A stretch of DNA of 64,000 nt, from the NCBI GenBank assembly GCA_009711765.1, contig VEND01000009.1:1-64000 (forward strand), in the 5' to 3' direction. The position numbers and the translations under genes were made by a program. The stretch is from Bacillota bacterium (GTDB lineage: Bacteria; Bacillota; Clostridia; Tissierellales; MES13). Of this stretch, positions 29,322-38,338 are shown piece after piece (the stretch's first letter is position 1; each line of letters starts with the position of its first letter). The notes under the pieces were generated by a model, which saw only the letters and a program-made list of their open reading frames with translations, searched no databases and was not told the origin of the DNA.

Positions 29322-29438
29322 AGGGACTCCACATCCCTATTTAGCGTATATAGAGCTTATCTTATATAAGGTAGGCTTTATTATATTCTAAATTATGTGG
29401 GGTTTGTTTAAAGTGTATAAGACGATTATACGCTAAAT
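29322..29438 (+). ncRNA. Candidate pseudoknotted RNA element
   Basis: AGGGA-CTCCACA-TCCCT hairpin; loop complementary to TGTGGGG (29396-29402); 12-bp stem 29339-29350/29427-29438; 13-bp hairpin 29352-29364/29367-29379 with three G:U pairs. Confidence 0.5.
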
Positions 29439-29462
29439 TAAAAAGTGGAAGGATGATGTATT

Positions 29463-29543
29463 ATGTCAAATGAATTAACGAAGTTTGAAAAGGAATTTGG
29501 ATTAAAAGTAAACGAGGAAGGAGAAATTGTAGTTGACAGTTAA
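29463..29543 (+). CDS. Short ORF downstream of structured RNA; possible 5' part of a frameshifted gene
   Basis: MSNELTKFEKEFGLKVNEEGEIVVDS* with ggaagg RBS; -1 frame continues open to 29695. Confidence 0.4.
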   Translation: MSNELTKFEKEFGLKVNEEGEIVVDS

Positions 29544-29752
29544 GAAAGTATTTATGTGAACTATTAGATGAAATATACAATACTTGCAATAGTGGAGACC
29601 TGAGAGTTATAGCTTTAAGGCTACATAAAGATGTAATGCATAATAGGTTAAAAACAACTAATAGAAGCAACGGTCACAAAAATAAGATAGCTTAATTGTT
29701 ATCTTGTTTTTATTTATGTTTTTTATAAAATTACATAACAATACTTAATTTT

Positions 29753-29781
29753 ATTATAGCACACAAATGATAGGAATACAA
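29753..29781 (-). promoter_or_regulatory. Promoter-like site, minus strand
   Basis: TTGTAT - 17 bp - TATAAT with extended TGC. Confidence 0.5.
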
Positions 29782-29827
29782 GGGTTTTAGGAAAAATAAA
29801 TTAAAAAATTTAATGGAGGTTTTATTG

Positions 29828-30382
29828 ATGAAGAAGATAGGAATTTACATGATTACAGATACTAAAGAAAATAAGGCATATTTAGGGCAATCCGATGATA
29901 TAGCGAGACGTGCTAGTTGTCATTTTTCTAAGGCTAAAGGACAGTATCACGAATATAAAGAATTGAATGAAGCATATAGGAATGGTGGCAAGGATAGGCT
30001 TAAATTTGAGATATTAGAAGAATGTAGCCGTAACGAGTTAAACGATAGAGAAAAGTTTTGGTTTAAATATATGAAACAAGTGGACAGTATAGAGGTTATA
30101 AATAAGACAGAAAGAACACATACAAAATCTAAAGTTAAAGATACAAGTCGTATGTGTAAAGCGCAGCAATCTGTAAATAATCCAAGATGTAGACTTAGTA
30201 AACAAGATATATTTAATATTCTAGATATGGTAGAGCAAGGTATAAAAAGAAAGGATATAGCAGAACAATACAATATATCTGAAAACTACATATCGAGAAT
30301 AGGCAAGGATCGAAGAATAGAAGAATATAAAGAATACTACGCAAACAAAGAAAAAGACGCTACAAAAGTAGCATCCGCTTAG
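29828..30382 (+). CDS. GIY-YIG endonuclease, freestanding homing-type
   Basis: GIYMITDTKENKAYLGQSDDIARRASCHFS; C-terminal HTH RKDIAEQYNISENYISRIGK. Confidence 0.85.
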   Translation: MKKIGIYMITDTKENKAYLGQSDDIARRASCHFSKAKGQYHEYKELNEAYRNGGKDRLKFEILEECSRNELNDREKFWFKYMKQVDSIEVINKTERTHTKSKVKDTSRMCKAQQSVNNPRCRLSKQDIFNILDMVEQGIKRKDIAEQYNISENYISRIGKDRRIEEYKEYYANKEKDATKVASA

Positions 30383-30436
30383 AAAAATTTTTTATTTTAA
30401 TTTTAAGGGCAATATTGCAGTATTGTCCTTATTACT

Positions 30437-30466
30437 ATTATAGCACAAAAATATAAAAAATATACA
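30437..30466 (-). promoter_or_regulatory. Promoter-like site, minus strand
   Basis: Extended -10 TGCTATAAT; weak -35. Confidence 0.35.
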
Positions 30467-30512
30467 TGTAAATTTAAAAAAATTAACAAATAAAATAATG
30501 GAGATGATTGAC

Positions 30513-30671
30513 ATGGAAGAGATAAATAATATACAGAAAGAAATAAGCGAGTTAAGAGAATTAATTAAAGAAAATAAAAAAATAAATGAAACTGAAAGAG
30601 AAATATTAGAAAAATTAAATGTAATTTTAAAACAGTTTAACGAAAAATGGGGTATTGAAAATGATAGATAA
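30513..30671 (+). CDS. Small coiled-coil phage protein
   Basis: MEEINNIQKEISELRELIKENKKINETEREILEKLNVILKQFNEKWGIENDR*; not in the ORF track. Confidence 0.55.
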   Translation: MEEINNIQKEISELRELIKENKKINETEREILEKLNVILKQFNEKWGIENDR

Positions 30672-30924
30672 TTATATATATACAAAGAGTACAACTCTTG
30701 CAGCTGTACTGATGGCAGAAGCCAATGCAGATATTGAATTGGTGGATAAAGATGGACTTTTTATATACAAGATAGAGAGGACAGAACATATAGATAGAAT
30801 CGAATTTGCTTACAGGAAGAAAGCAAAGAATAAAGAGGATTTTAGTGTTAAAAGTATACATAAATATAATGTAGCTTTTAAAAATTTAAAAAATATGGTT
30901 ATGGAGTATAAGAGGGGTGATTAA
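30661..30924 (+). CDS. Hypothetical phage protein
   Basis: ORF overlapping upstream stop. Confidence 0.55.
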   Translation: MIDNYIYTKSTTLAAVLMAEANADIELVDKDGLFIYKIERTEHIDRIEFAYRKKAKNKEDFSVKSIHKYNVAFKNLKNMVMEYKRGD

Positions 30925-31381
30925 TATTGCGTTAAAGAAGTTATGTAGCAGATGCAATAAAAATCTAATAGATATTAATGAAAAATATTGCGTTGAATGT
31001 AGTAAGAAAGTAGAAGAAGATAAGAGAAGAAGCAATAAAATATATGATAAGAAGGTACGATATAACAAAGATAATATAAAGTATGCTAAGTTTTATAAGA
31101 GTAAGGAATGGACTAAGTTTAGGAAGACAGTATTGTCTTATTATAATTATATAGATTTATGGGAGTTATATAAGAATAATAGGATAGTTGTTGCAGACAC
31201 AGTACATCACATTACAGAAATTCGTGAGGACTATGGTAAGAGACTAGACTTTGAGAATATGTTTCCTTGTAATCTAGGTGGTTCGCACAATGTAATACAT
31301 AGGTTGTACGAGCAGGACAAAGAAGGCACACAGAAGATGCTAAGGGATTTGATAGAGAGGTATAAGAGAGAATATAAATAA
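30917..31381 (+). CDS. HNH endonuclease (terminase-adjacent type)
   Basis: CSRCNKNLIDINEKYCVEC; FYKSKEWTKFRKTVL; VADTVHHITEIREDYGKRLDFENMFPCNLGGSHNVIHRLYE. Confidence 0.88.
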   Translation: MINIALKKLCSRCNKNLIDINEKYCVECSKKVEEDKRRSNKIYDKKVRYNKDNIKYAKFYKSKEWTKFRKTVLSYYNYIDLWELYKNNRIVVADTVHHITEIREDYGKRLDFENMFPCNLGGSHNVIHRLYEQDKEGTQKMLRDLIERYKREYK

Positions 31382-31870
31382 ATGGAGGCTGATGGTGTGA
31401 TAAAGAGTGTAGAGAGAATAGATAAAATGATTGAAGAAGGTAGGATAGATAGGATATATATTGTAGATAGCTGGGACATAATTTTTTATAAAAAAATAGT
31501 TGAGTTATTCGGCAATAAAGTTGATGTATATAGAATTAAAAAAGGTGATATTGATGGTATAAGTTTAACGGAAAAAGATTGTGTATTGCTATACGAAACT
31601 ATATATAAAAGTTTTTACAGTAATGATAGTAATGATATAGGAAGATTACTTTTTGAAGCCGAAAAGAGAGGTACTTTTGTAAAGATACTTACAGAGGATA
31701 TATTTGAAGTTAATATAGAGCGTGAGTTAGAAGATAATAGTTCTAATAATCTTACAGTAGAATTTAAGTTTAATAAGGATGGTTTTATTAAAGATGCTAC
31801 AAAAGCGAAGGAAGAATATGAGGACAAATTGTGGGAATGCCTTAGAAATAATATAAGCATGGGCAAATAA
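31382..31870 (+). CDS. Hypothetical phage protein
   Basis: ORF between HNH and terminase. Confidence 0.6.
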   Translation: MEADGVIKSVERIDKMIEEGRIDRIYIVDSWDIIFYKKIVELFGNKVDVYRIKKGDIDGISLTEKDCVLLYETIYKSFYSNDSNDIGRLLFEAEKRGTFVKILTEDIFEVNIERELEDNSSNNLTVEFKFNKDGFIKDATKAKEEYEDKLWECLRNNISMGK

Positions 31871-32133
31871 GATAATTGTCTGTGCTTTTGTTAATTTATA
31901 TTAAGATATAAAACACTTCTATGTTAATGGTTAAAATGAAGTATAGAGATGTTTAAGACGTTTTAATTTGTCGTAGGATGTGTTGGTATAGTGAGTGTGG
32001 TTAAAGGGATAAGCCACCCCCTATAATTAATTTCCACAAACTAATGAATGGTGACCGTAGAGGGCAGTGTTTTATAGCACAAACTCCCCACGAGAATATT
32101 TTTTACTTATTTTTACATATGGAGGTGATAGAG

Positions 32134-32601
32134 GTGGCGGGTAAAAAGCAACCTGTAGATTTAATTTTGGCAAAAGGTAAAAAACATCTTACAAAAGCAG
32201 AAATAGAAGATAGGAGGACTAAAGAAATAAAAGCGCCTGACGATAATATTGAGCCACCTTCGTATCTTCTTAAAAAACAAAAAGAAAAGTTTAATAAAAT
32301 AGCAGAACAACTAATTAACATAGGAATAATGTCTAATTTAGACGTGGAAACATTAGCAAGATATATTGCATTAGAAGATCAATATCAGAAAATCACAAAG
32401 AAAATTAGAAATATAGATGTAACGAGCACAGAATATTATGATTTATTAAAGGCACAAGAAAAATTGTTTAAAATGTGTCGGCAATGCTCTAGTGATTTAG
32501 GATTAACAATTTCTAGTAGGTGTAAAATAGAAGTCCCTAAAATTGAGAAAGAAGAAAAGAAAAATAAATTTAGTAAATTTGGCAGTGGTGCAAATGGATA
32601 G
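32134..32601 (+). CDS. terS: Terminase small subunit (P27-like)
   Basis: LILAKGKKHLTKAEIEDRRTKEIK...; GTG start after ggaggtgat; precedes large subunit. Confidence 0.85.
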   Translation: MAGKKQPVDLILAKGKKHLTKAEIEDRRTKEIKAPDDNIEPPSYLLKKQKEKFNKIAEQLINIGIMSNLDVETLARYIALEDQYQKITKKIRNIDVTSTEYYDLLKAQEKLFKMCRQCSSDLGLTISSRCKIEVPKIEKEEKKNKFSKFGSGANG

Positions 32602-34306
32602 AGTAACACAATATGCTAAAGATGTATTGGAAGATAAAATAATAGCAGGAAATAGTGTTAAATTGGCATGTAAAAGACATTTGAATGATATTAGAAGAAG
32701 TAAAAATAGTGAATTTAAATATTGTTTTGATATTGATAGGGCAAATAAAATAATTGATTTTGCTGAAACTCTTATTTTGATTGAAGGTGTTAAAGAAAGA
32801 CCATTAAAGCTATATCCATGGCAATCATTTATTTTAGGAAGCCTTCTAGGATGGGTGCATAAAGATACTGGAATTAGAAGATATAGAGAAAGCTATGTCC
32901 AAGTTGGTAGGCAACAAGGCAAATCATTGCTAAGTGGTATTTTAACAACTTATTTTGGAAATTTTATTGACTATAAAAGAGGTTTAATATTGTTATTTGC
33001 TGTTGATTTAAAACAAGCTAAGATTGTTTTTAAAGAAGCGGTAAAATTTATAGAGTCTGATAATGATTTAGAAGAATTATTTAATATTAAAGATTATAAA
33101 TCTGAAATTGAATGTAATCTAACAAATAACCTAATAAGAGCAATATCAAAAAATCCAAAGGCTATGGATGGTTTTAGGTGTGTATTTGCGAGTGCAGATG
33201 AACTACATAATCACAAGAATGGAGACTTATACAATTTAGTTAAAGATGGACAGGCAGATTTAGAAGAGTGTTTACTCAATACAATAACTACTGCTGGATT
33301 TAATATAGACGGATTTTGTCACAGAAAATATAAATACTGTAAAGATATATTAAACAAGATTGTAACAAATGAAGAATATTTTGTATATATAGCAGAGTTA
33401 GATGAAGATGATGATTTAAGTGACATTAATAATTGGTACAAAACAAAACCTTGTTTGGAATATGATCCAACTGGTAAAAAGATTAAAGTATTGCAAAATA
33501 GTTTTGATGAAGCACAGAAAATTGGTGGTAAACAATGGAATAATTTTCTCACAAAACATTTAAACATGTGGGTAGAGTTTTCCGAAACAAAATACATGAA
33601 TATGACAGCGTGGCATAAATGCGGTACAAATAAAACTTTAGAAGATTTTCGTGGACAAGATTTTATCTTAGGAATGGATTTAAGTAGTGGCGGAGACCTT
33701 ACTTCTGTAACTTTTGAATTTACATGGTTTGAGGAAGACGAAAAGAAATATTTTGTACATCACCATAGCTTTATTCCGAAAATGAGAATACAAGAGCATG
33801 AACAAACAGATAATGCACCTTATAGACAATGGATTAAAGATGGATTATTAACTATAACAACAGCCAGTGGTGGAATTAAGACAGACTATAGAGAAGTTTT
33901 TCGATATATAAAAGAAACTATAAAGCAGTATGATTTAAAATTACAAATGATATGCTACGACCAGCATAATGCAAGTGCGTTTTTAGCTGATTTAGATGAG
34001 TTTGGTGTTGATTGTATAGATATATATCAAAATTCTAAATCTCTAAATGATCCTGTAATGGATATACGATATTCTGTTGAAGCTGAAAACGTAGAGTATA
34101 ATAAAAATGATGAGTTACTTACATGGGCTATGAATAACTGTGAATTAACTAAACCTCGTAATGGATATGTGATGCTCGATAAGAATAGCAGATTTGATAG
34201 GATTGACCCTGTGGCAAGTTGGGTAGATGCACATAAATTTAGCATGAGAAACGAAAAACCAAAAGTTGATATTAATGAAGCAATAAATGATGAGTGGACT
34301 TTATAA
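32594..34306 (+). CDS. terL: Terminase large subunit
   Basis: YPWQSFILGSLLGW, YVQVGRQQGKSLLSG, FASADELHNHKNG, ILGMDLSSGGDLTSV. Confidence 0.95.
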   Translation: MDRVTQYAKDVLEDKIIAGNSVKLACKRHLNDIRRSKNSEFKYCFDIDRANKIIDFAETLILIEGVKERPLKLYPWQSFILGSLLGWVHKDTGIRRYRESYVQVGRQQGKSLLSGILTTYFGNFIDYKRGLILLFAVDLKQAKIVFKEAVKFIESDNDLEELFNIKDYKSEIECNLTNNLIRAISKNPKAMDGFRCVFASADELHNHKNGDLYNLVKDGQADLEECLLNTITTAGFNIDGFCHRKYKYCKDILNKIVTNEEYFVYIAELDEDDDLSDINNWYKTKPCLEYDPTGKKIKVLQNSFDEAQKIGGKQWNNFLTKHLNMWVEFSETKYMNMTAWHKCGTNKTLEDFRGQDFILGMDLSSGGDLTSVTFEFTWFEEDEKKYFVHHHSFIPKMRIQEHEQTDNAPYRQWIKDGLLTITTASGGIKTDYREVFRYIKETIKQYDLKLQMICYDQHNASAFLADLDEFGVDCIDIYQNSKSLNDPVMDIRYSVEAENVEYNKNDELLTWAMNNCELTKPRNGYVMLDKNSRFDRIDPVASWVDAHKFSMRNEKPKVDINEAINDEWTL

Positions 34307-34530
34307 AGGATGTGATTAAAATAGGTAGAATAATTAAAAATAATATATTACTGTTTTTAAGTTTTATATTAGGACACATAGAAGATATTTTAATTTTAGG
34401 TGGATGTGGTGTATTTATTACAGCACTTTTTTTATTTGTATCAAATTTTGCTGGTATGATTGGATTATCTATAATTATGGTTCTAATTGGCTTAGTATTA
34501 TCCAAAATACCAAAAAATAATAAAAAATAG
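34294..34530 (+). CDS. Small membrane phage protein
   Basis: Hydrophobic segments. Confidence 0.5.
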   Translation: MDFIKDVIKIGRIIKNNILLFLSFILGHIEDILILGGCGVFITALFLFVSNFAGMIGLSIIMVLIGLVLSKIPKNNKK

Positions 34531-34580
34531 TAATTAATATAATATATTAATAAATCTTACTATAGAAGGTAGGTGAGATA

Positions 34581-35810
34581 GTGGGAATATTTAGTAAAGC
34601 ATTTGGTAATGTAAAAAATGAAACATATACATTAACAGATACAGATAGTTGGATTGGATTATTTGGAGGTGGTGTAACAAGTAGTGGTGAAACAGTAACT
34701 AAGGAAAGTGCAATGACTATTAGTAGTGTGTATGCATGTACCAATATCATTGCTAATTCTGTAAGTAAATTGCCATGTCACGTATATAAAAAGAAAAAAG
34801 ATGGCAATGAAAGGATAAATAATGATATTGCATATTTGTTAGAAACTAGACCAAATCAATACATGACGCCTTCTACATTTAAACATACATTAGTAACAAA
34901 ACTATTGTTAGATGGTAATGCATATGTTTGGATAGAGTATAAAATAGGTAAAATACTTAACCTTTGGATACTTAATAATGTAACAATACAACAAGATACT
35001 GTAACAGGTAAAATAACATATCAGGCTAATTTAAACAATAAACTGTATACTTTTAGTAGCGATGAAATTATACATATAAAAGGGTTAGCAACAGATGGTA
35101 TAACTGGTAAAAGTAAAATAGATGTACTAAGAGAAACTATAGGTAACATGCAGAGCAGTAGAAAATTAATGGGTAATTATTTTAAAAATGGCACAACTAC
35201 TGGTGGTGTAATAACATATCCTGAAAAAATGAACAGTAACACTAAGAATACAATAAGAAATGAGTGGCAAAAGAATAATGCTGGATACGAAAACAGCGGT
35301 AAAGTTGCCATTTTAGATTTAGGACTTGAATATAAAGAAATAAATAATATTAAATTTGCAGACCAACAATTTTTAGAGTCTACTAAATTTACATTAGAGG
35401 AAATTGCAAGAGTTTTCCAAGTCCCGTTGCACATGGTGGGAGATTTAGATAGAAGTACATTTAATAATATAGAACAACAAAGTTTAGACTTTTACATGAA
35501 TACAATTTTACCTTTATTGCTACAGATTGAGGAAGAGTTTAATTACAAATTGTTTGCAAGTTACCAAAGAAATCAGGGATATTATATTAAGTATAATATG
35601 GAAGGTGCCTTGAGAGGTGATAGTAAAACAAGAGCTGAATACTATGAAAAAATGATGAATAATGGTGTGTATAGTATCAATGAAGTTAGAAAACTAGAAA
35701 ATTTAAACTCTATTGGAGAAGCTGGAGATAAGTATTATAGAAGTCTTAATTATGTAAATGTAGATAAAATGGATGAATATCAATTAAATAAAGCTGGAGG
35801 GGGTGAGTAG
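34581..35810 (+). CDS. HK97-family portal protein
   Basis: SSVYACTNIIANSVSKLPCHVYKKK; EEIARVFQVPLHMVGDLDRSTFNNIEQQSLDFYMNTILP. Confidence 0.95.
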   Translation: MGIFSKAFGNVKNETYTLTDTDSWIGLFGGGVTSSGETVTKESAMTISSVYACTNIIANSVSKLPCHVYKKKKDGNERINNDIAYLLETRPNQYMTPSTFKHTLVTKLLLDGNAYVWIEYKIGKILNLWILNNVTIQQDTVTGKITYQANLNNKLYTFSSDEIIHIKGLATDGITGKSKIDVLRETIGNMQSSRKLMGNYFKNGTTTGGVITYPEKMNSNTKNTIRNEWQKNNAGYENSGKVAILDLGLEYKEINNIKFADQQFLESTKFTLEEIARVFQVPLHMVGDLDRSTFNNIEQQSLDFYMNTILPLLLQIEEEFNYKLFASYQRNQGYYIKYNMEGALRGDSKTRAEYYEKMMNNGVYSINEVRKLENLNSIGEAGDKYYRSLNYVNVDKMDEYQLNKAGGGE

Positions 35811-36542
35811 ATGAAAATAGAAATAAAAGGTGCAATAGTTTCCGACTCTGAGCAATGGATATATGATTATTTTGAAATTCCTGCAACGTCTCCACAAAAA
35901 GTAAATAAAGCTCTAAATGAAGCGAACGGAGCAGATATAGAAGTTATAATTAACTCTGGTGGAGGTTCAGTTCATAGTGGAAGCGAGATATATACAAATT
36001 TAAAGGATTATAAGGGCAAAACTACAGGTAAAATAGTTGGAATTGCTGGAAGTAGTGCGAGTGTAATATCTATGGGTATAGATAAATTATTAATTTCACC
36101 AACGGCTCAAATAATGATCCATAGAGCAAGCATGGTGGCAGCAGGCAATAATGAGGACTTTAATAAAGCTAGTGAAATTTTAAGTCAAATTGATAAGTCT
36201 ATAGCTAATTCTTACATATTAAAAACTGGACTAAGCCAAAAAGAATTATTAAATCTTATGTCCAAGGAAACATGGTTAACAGCACAAGAAGCTAAAGAAA
36301 AGGGCTTCGTTGACGGCATTATGTTCGCTGAAGAAAATAACAATTTTGTTAATAGTGTTGAAACTGATAAAAATGGATTATTACCAAAATCTGTTATAGA
36401 TAAAATGAGAAATGAATTACAAAATAAGTCTACAGAAGATTTTAAGAAGGATAAACAAACAGAGGATATACAAGTCGACAATGATAATAAAAATGAAATT
36501 GAGCTAATGAAAGCAAAATTAAAATTACAATTAGAATTATAA
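35811..36542 (+). CDS. ClpP-like head maturation protease
   Basis: INSGGGSVHSGSEIY, AGSSASVISMG, MIHRAS. Confidence 0.93.
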   Translation: MKIEIKGAIVSDSEQWIYDYFEIPATSPQKVNKALNEANGADIEVIINSGGGSVHSGSEIYTNLKDYKGKTTGKIVGIAGSSASVISMGIDKLLISPTAQIMIHRASMVAAGNNEDFNKASEILSQIDKSIANSYILKTGLSQKELLNLMSKETWLTAQEAKEKGFVDGIMFAEENNNFVNSVETDKNGLLPKSVIDKMRNELQNKSTEDFKKDKQTEDIQVDNDNKNEIELMKAKLKLQLEL

Positions 36543-36600
36543 ACACCTTAAAAGGTGTTATTTTTATGCAAAAAATTAAAAGAAAAGGATGATGATAATT

Positions 36601-37776
36601 ATGTTAAAATCACAGGAATTATATGCAAAATTAGAAGACATGAAGACTGAAGCTAAGGCGTTAATTGAAAAAGATGATGTAAAAGCTGAGGATATAAAAG
36701 CAAAGCAAGAAGAAATTGAAAATATGAAAGCTAAAATAGAAATGCAAGAAAAAATTGAAGCAGAGGAAAAAGAAGAAGTAAAAAATAAAATTAAAAATGG
36801 GCAAATGAAAGAAATTGGAAAGGGTGTTGAGGATATGAAAAATAAAACTGAATTATACAAAGAAGGATTTTATAATGCATTAAGAGGTAGAAGTGTAACA
36901 GTTGAACAGCAACAAGCAATAACAGAAATAAATAATGCTTTATCCAGTACAACTGGTGAAGATGGTGGATATTTAATCCCTGAAGATCAACAAACTAAAA
37001 TAAAAGAATTAAAAAGACAGTTAAAATCTATGGAAGAATTAGTTAATGTAGAGCCAGTAACAACAAAAAGTGGTAGTAGAAACATAGAAAAGGATGCAGA
37101 ATATACACCTTTCGCTGAACTTACAGAGGGGTTAGATGTACCAGAAGAATCTTCTCCACAATTTGTAAATGTACCATACGCTATTAAAGACAGAGGTGGT
37201 ATTTTACCAGTTCCAAATTCTCTATTTGCTGATAATACGGCTAATTTAGAATCTTATTTAAACAAATGGTTAGCAAAGAAAGAAGTAGCAACTAGAAACA
37301 AATTAATTGTAGATAAATTGGCTACATTATCTAAGACAGCAATCGCAGATATAGATGATGTTAAAGATGTAATGGATGTACAATTAGACCCTGCAATTGC
37401 AGATATGGCAGTAGTTGTAATGAACCAAGATTCTTTTAACAAGTTTAACAAAATGAAAGACAATGACAATAACTACCTATTAGAAAAAGATCCACAAAAC
37501 CCAACTAGAAAATTACTAAATGGCAAACCTATTATTGTATTCTCTAACAAAACGTTAGCAACTAGAGACGATGCTGGAACATTAAAAGCACCAGTAATTA
37601 TTGGTTCTTTATCTGAAGCAATAACTTTATTTGATAGACAAGCAATATCTCTATTATCAACTAAGATAGGCGGGACTGCATTTGGTAAGAATAGAACAGA
37701 AGTAAGAGCAATAACTAGAGAAGACGTACAATTTGTAGATAGTGATGCAGTAGTTTATGGTGAAATAGCACTGTAA
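36601..37776 (+). CDS. HK97-family major capsid protein
   Basis: Coiled-coil N-term, GGYLIPEDQQTKIKELKRQLKSMEELVNV, IIGSLSEAITLFDRQAISLLSTKIGG. Confidence 0.95.
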   Translation: MLKSQELYAKLEDMKTEAKALIEKDDVKAEDIKAKQEEIENMKAKIEMQEKIEAEEKEEVKNKIKNGQMKEIGKGVEDMKNKTELYKEGFYNALRGRSVTVEQQQAITEINNALSSTTGEDGGYLIPEDQQTKIKELKRQLKSMEELVNVEPVTTKSGSRNIEKDAEYTPFAELTEGLDVPEESSPQFVNVPYAIKDRGGILPVPNSLFADNTANLESYLNKWLAKKEVATRNKLIVDKLATLSKTAIADIDDVKDVMDVQLDPAIADMAVVVMNQDSFNKFNKMKDNDNNYLLEKDPQNPTRKLLNGKPIIVFSNKTLATRDDAGTLKAPVIIGSLSEAITLFDRQAISLLSTKIGGTAFGKNRTEVRAITREDVQFVDSDAVVYGEIAL

Positions 37777-37839
37777 TAGATGTATATATGAAGAGGGCTT
37801 AATGCCTTCTTCTATTATTTTGCAACTTAATATAGAAAG

Positions 37840-38022
37840 GTGGTAATTGGTATGAAAGTAAAGGCAATTGAAGATTGCACAGGTGTTGGATATGAAGACT
37901 TTAGCAAAGGTGAAACTAGAAACTTAAAAAAAACTATTGCAGAAAAACTTATAAATTTTGGCTATGCAGAAGAGATAAAAACTAAAACTAAAAAATCTAC
38001 TACTAAGAAAACTAAGAAGTAA
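37840..38022 (+). CDS. Small phage structural/accessory protein
   Basis: ORF between capsid and connector. Confidence 0.55.
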   Translation: MVIGMKVKAIEDCTGVGYEDFSKGETRNLKKTIAEKLINFGYAEEIKTKTKKSTTKKTKK

Positions 38023-38031
38023 GGTGATTAT

Positions 38032-38337
38032 ATGAGTTTAACACTTGAAGAAGTTAAAAATTATCTACAAATTGACTTTGCTTATGACGATGTATTTATA
38101 CAAGATTTGATAAGCATAGCTGATGAAAAACTAAGAAATAGTATAGATGATTATGATTTAAAAATGACTAACGAAGGATTTGTTAAAATATCTAAAATTC
38201 CACGTTTGGCAATAATACAACATATCTACGATAACAGAGGGTATACAACTAAGGAAGATACTAAAATAAACAAGATAATACAGAGTTTTATGACACAAAT
38301 GCAATATTGCTACGATGCAGGTGATACAAGTGTATAA
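38032..38337 (+). CDS. Head-tail connector protein
   Basis: MSLTLEEVKNYLQIDFAYDDVFIQDLISIADEKL. Confidence 0.85.
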   Translation: MSLTLEEVKNYLQIDFAYDDVFIQDLISIADEKLRNSIDDYDLKMTNEGFVKISKIPRLAIIQHIYDNRGYTTKEDTKINKIIQSFMTQMQYCYDAGDTSV

Positions 38338-38338
38338 T

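Noticed and set aside
29322-29438. Pistol ribozyme, because of the loop-to-downstream pseudoknot
   Set aside because: Topology partly similar, but the conserved A-rich linker between the first hairpin and next stem is missing; class left open.
29300-29830. Group I intron associated with the GIY-YIG gene
   Set aside because: No P/Q/R/S-type catalytic core or split flanking exon could be recognised; the endonuclease looks freestanding.
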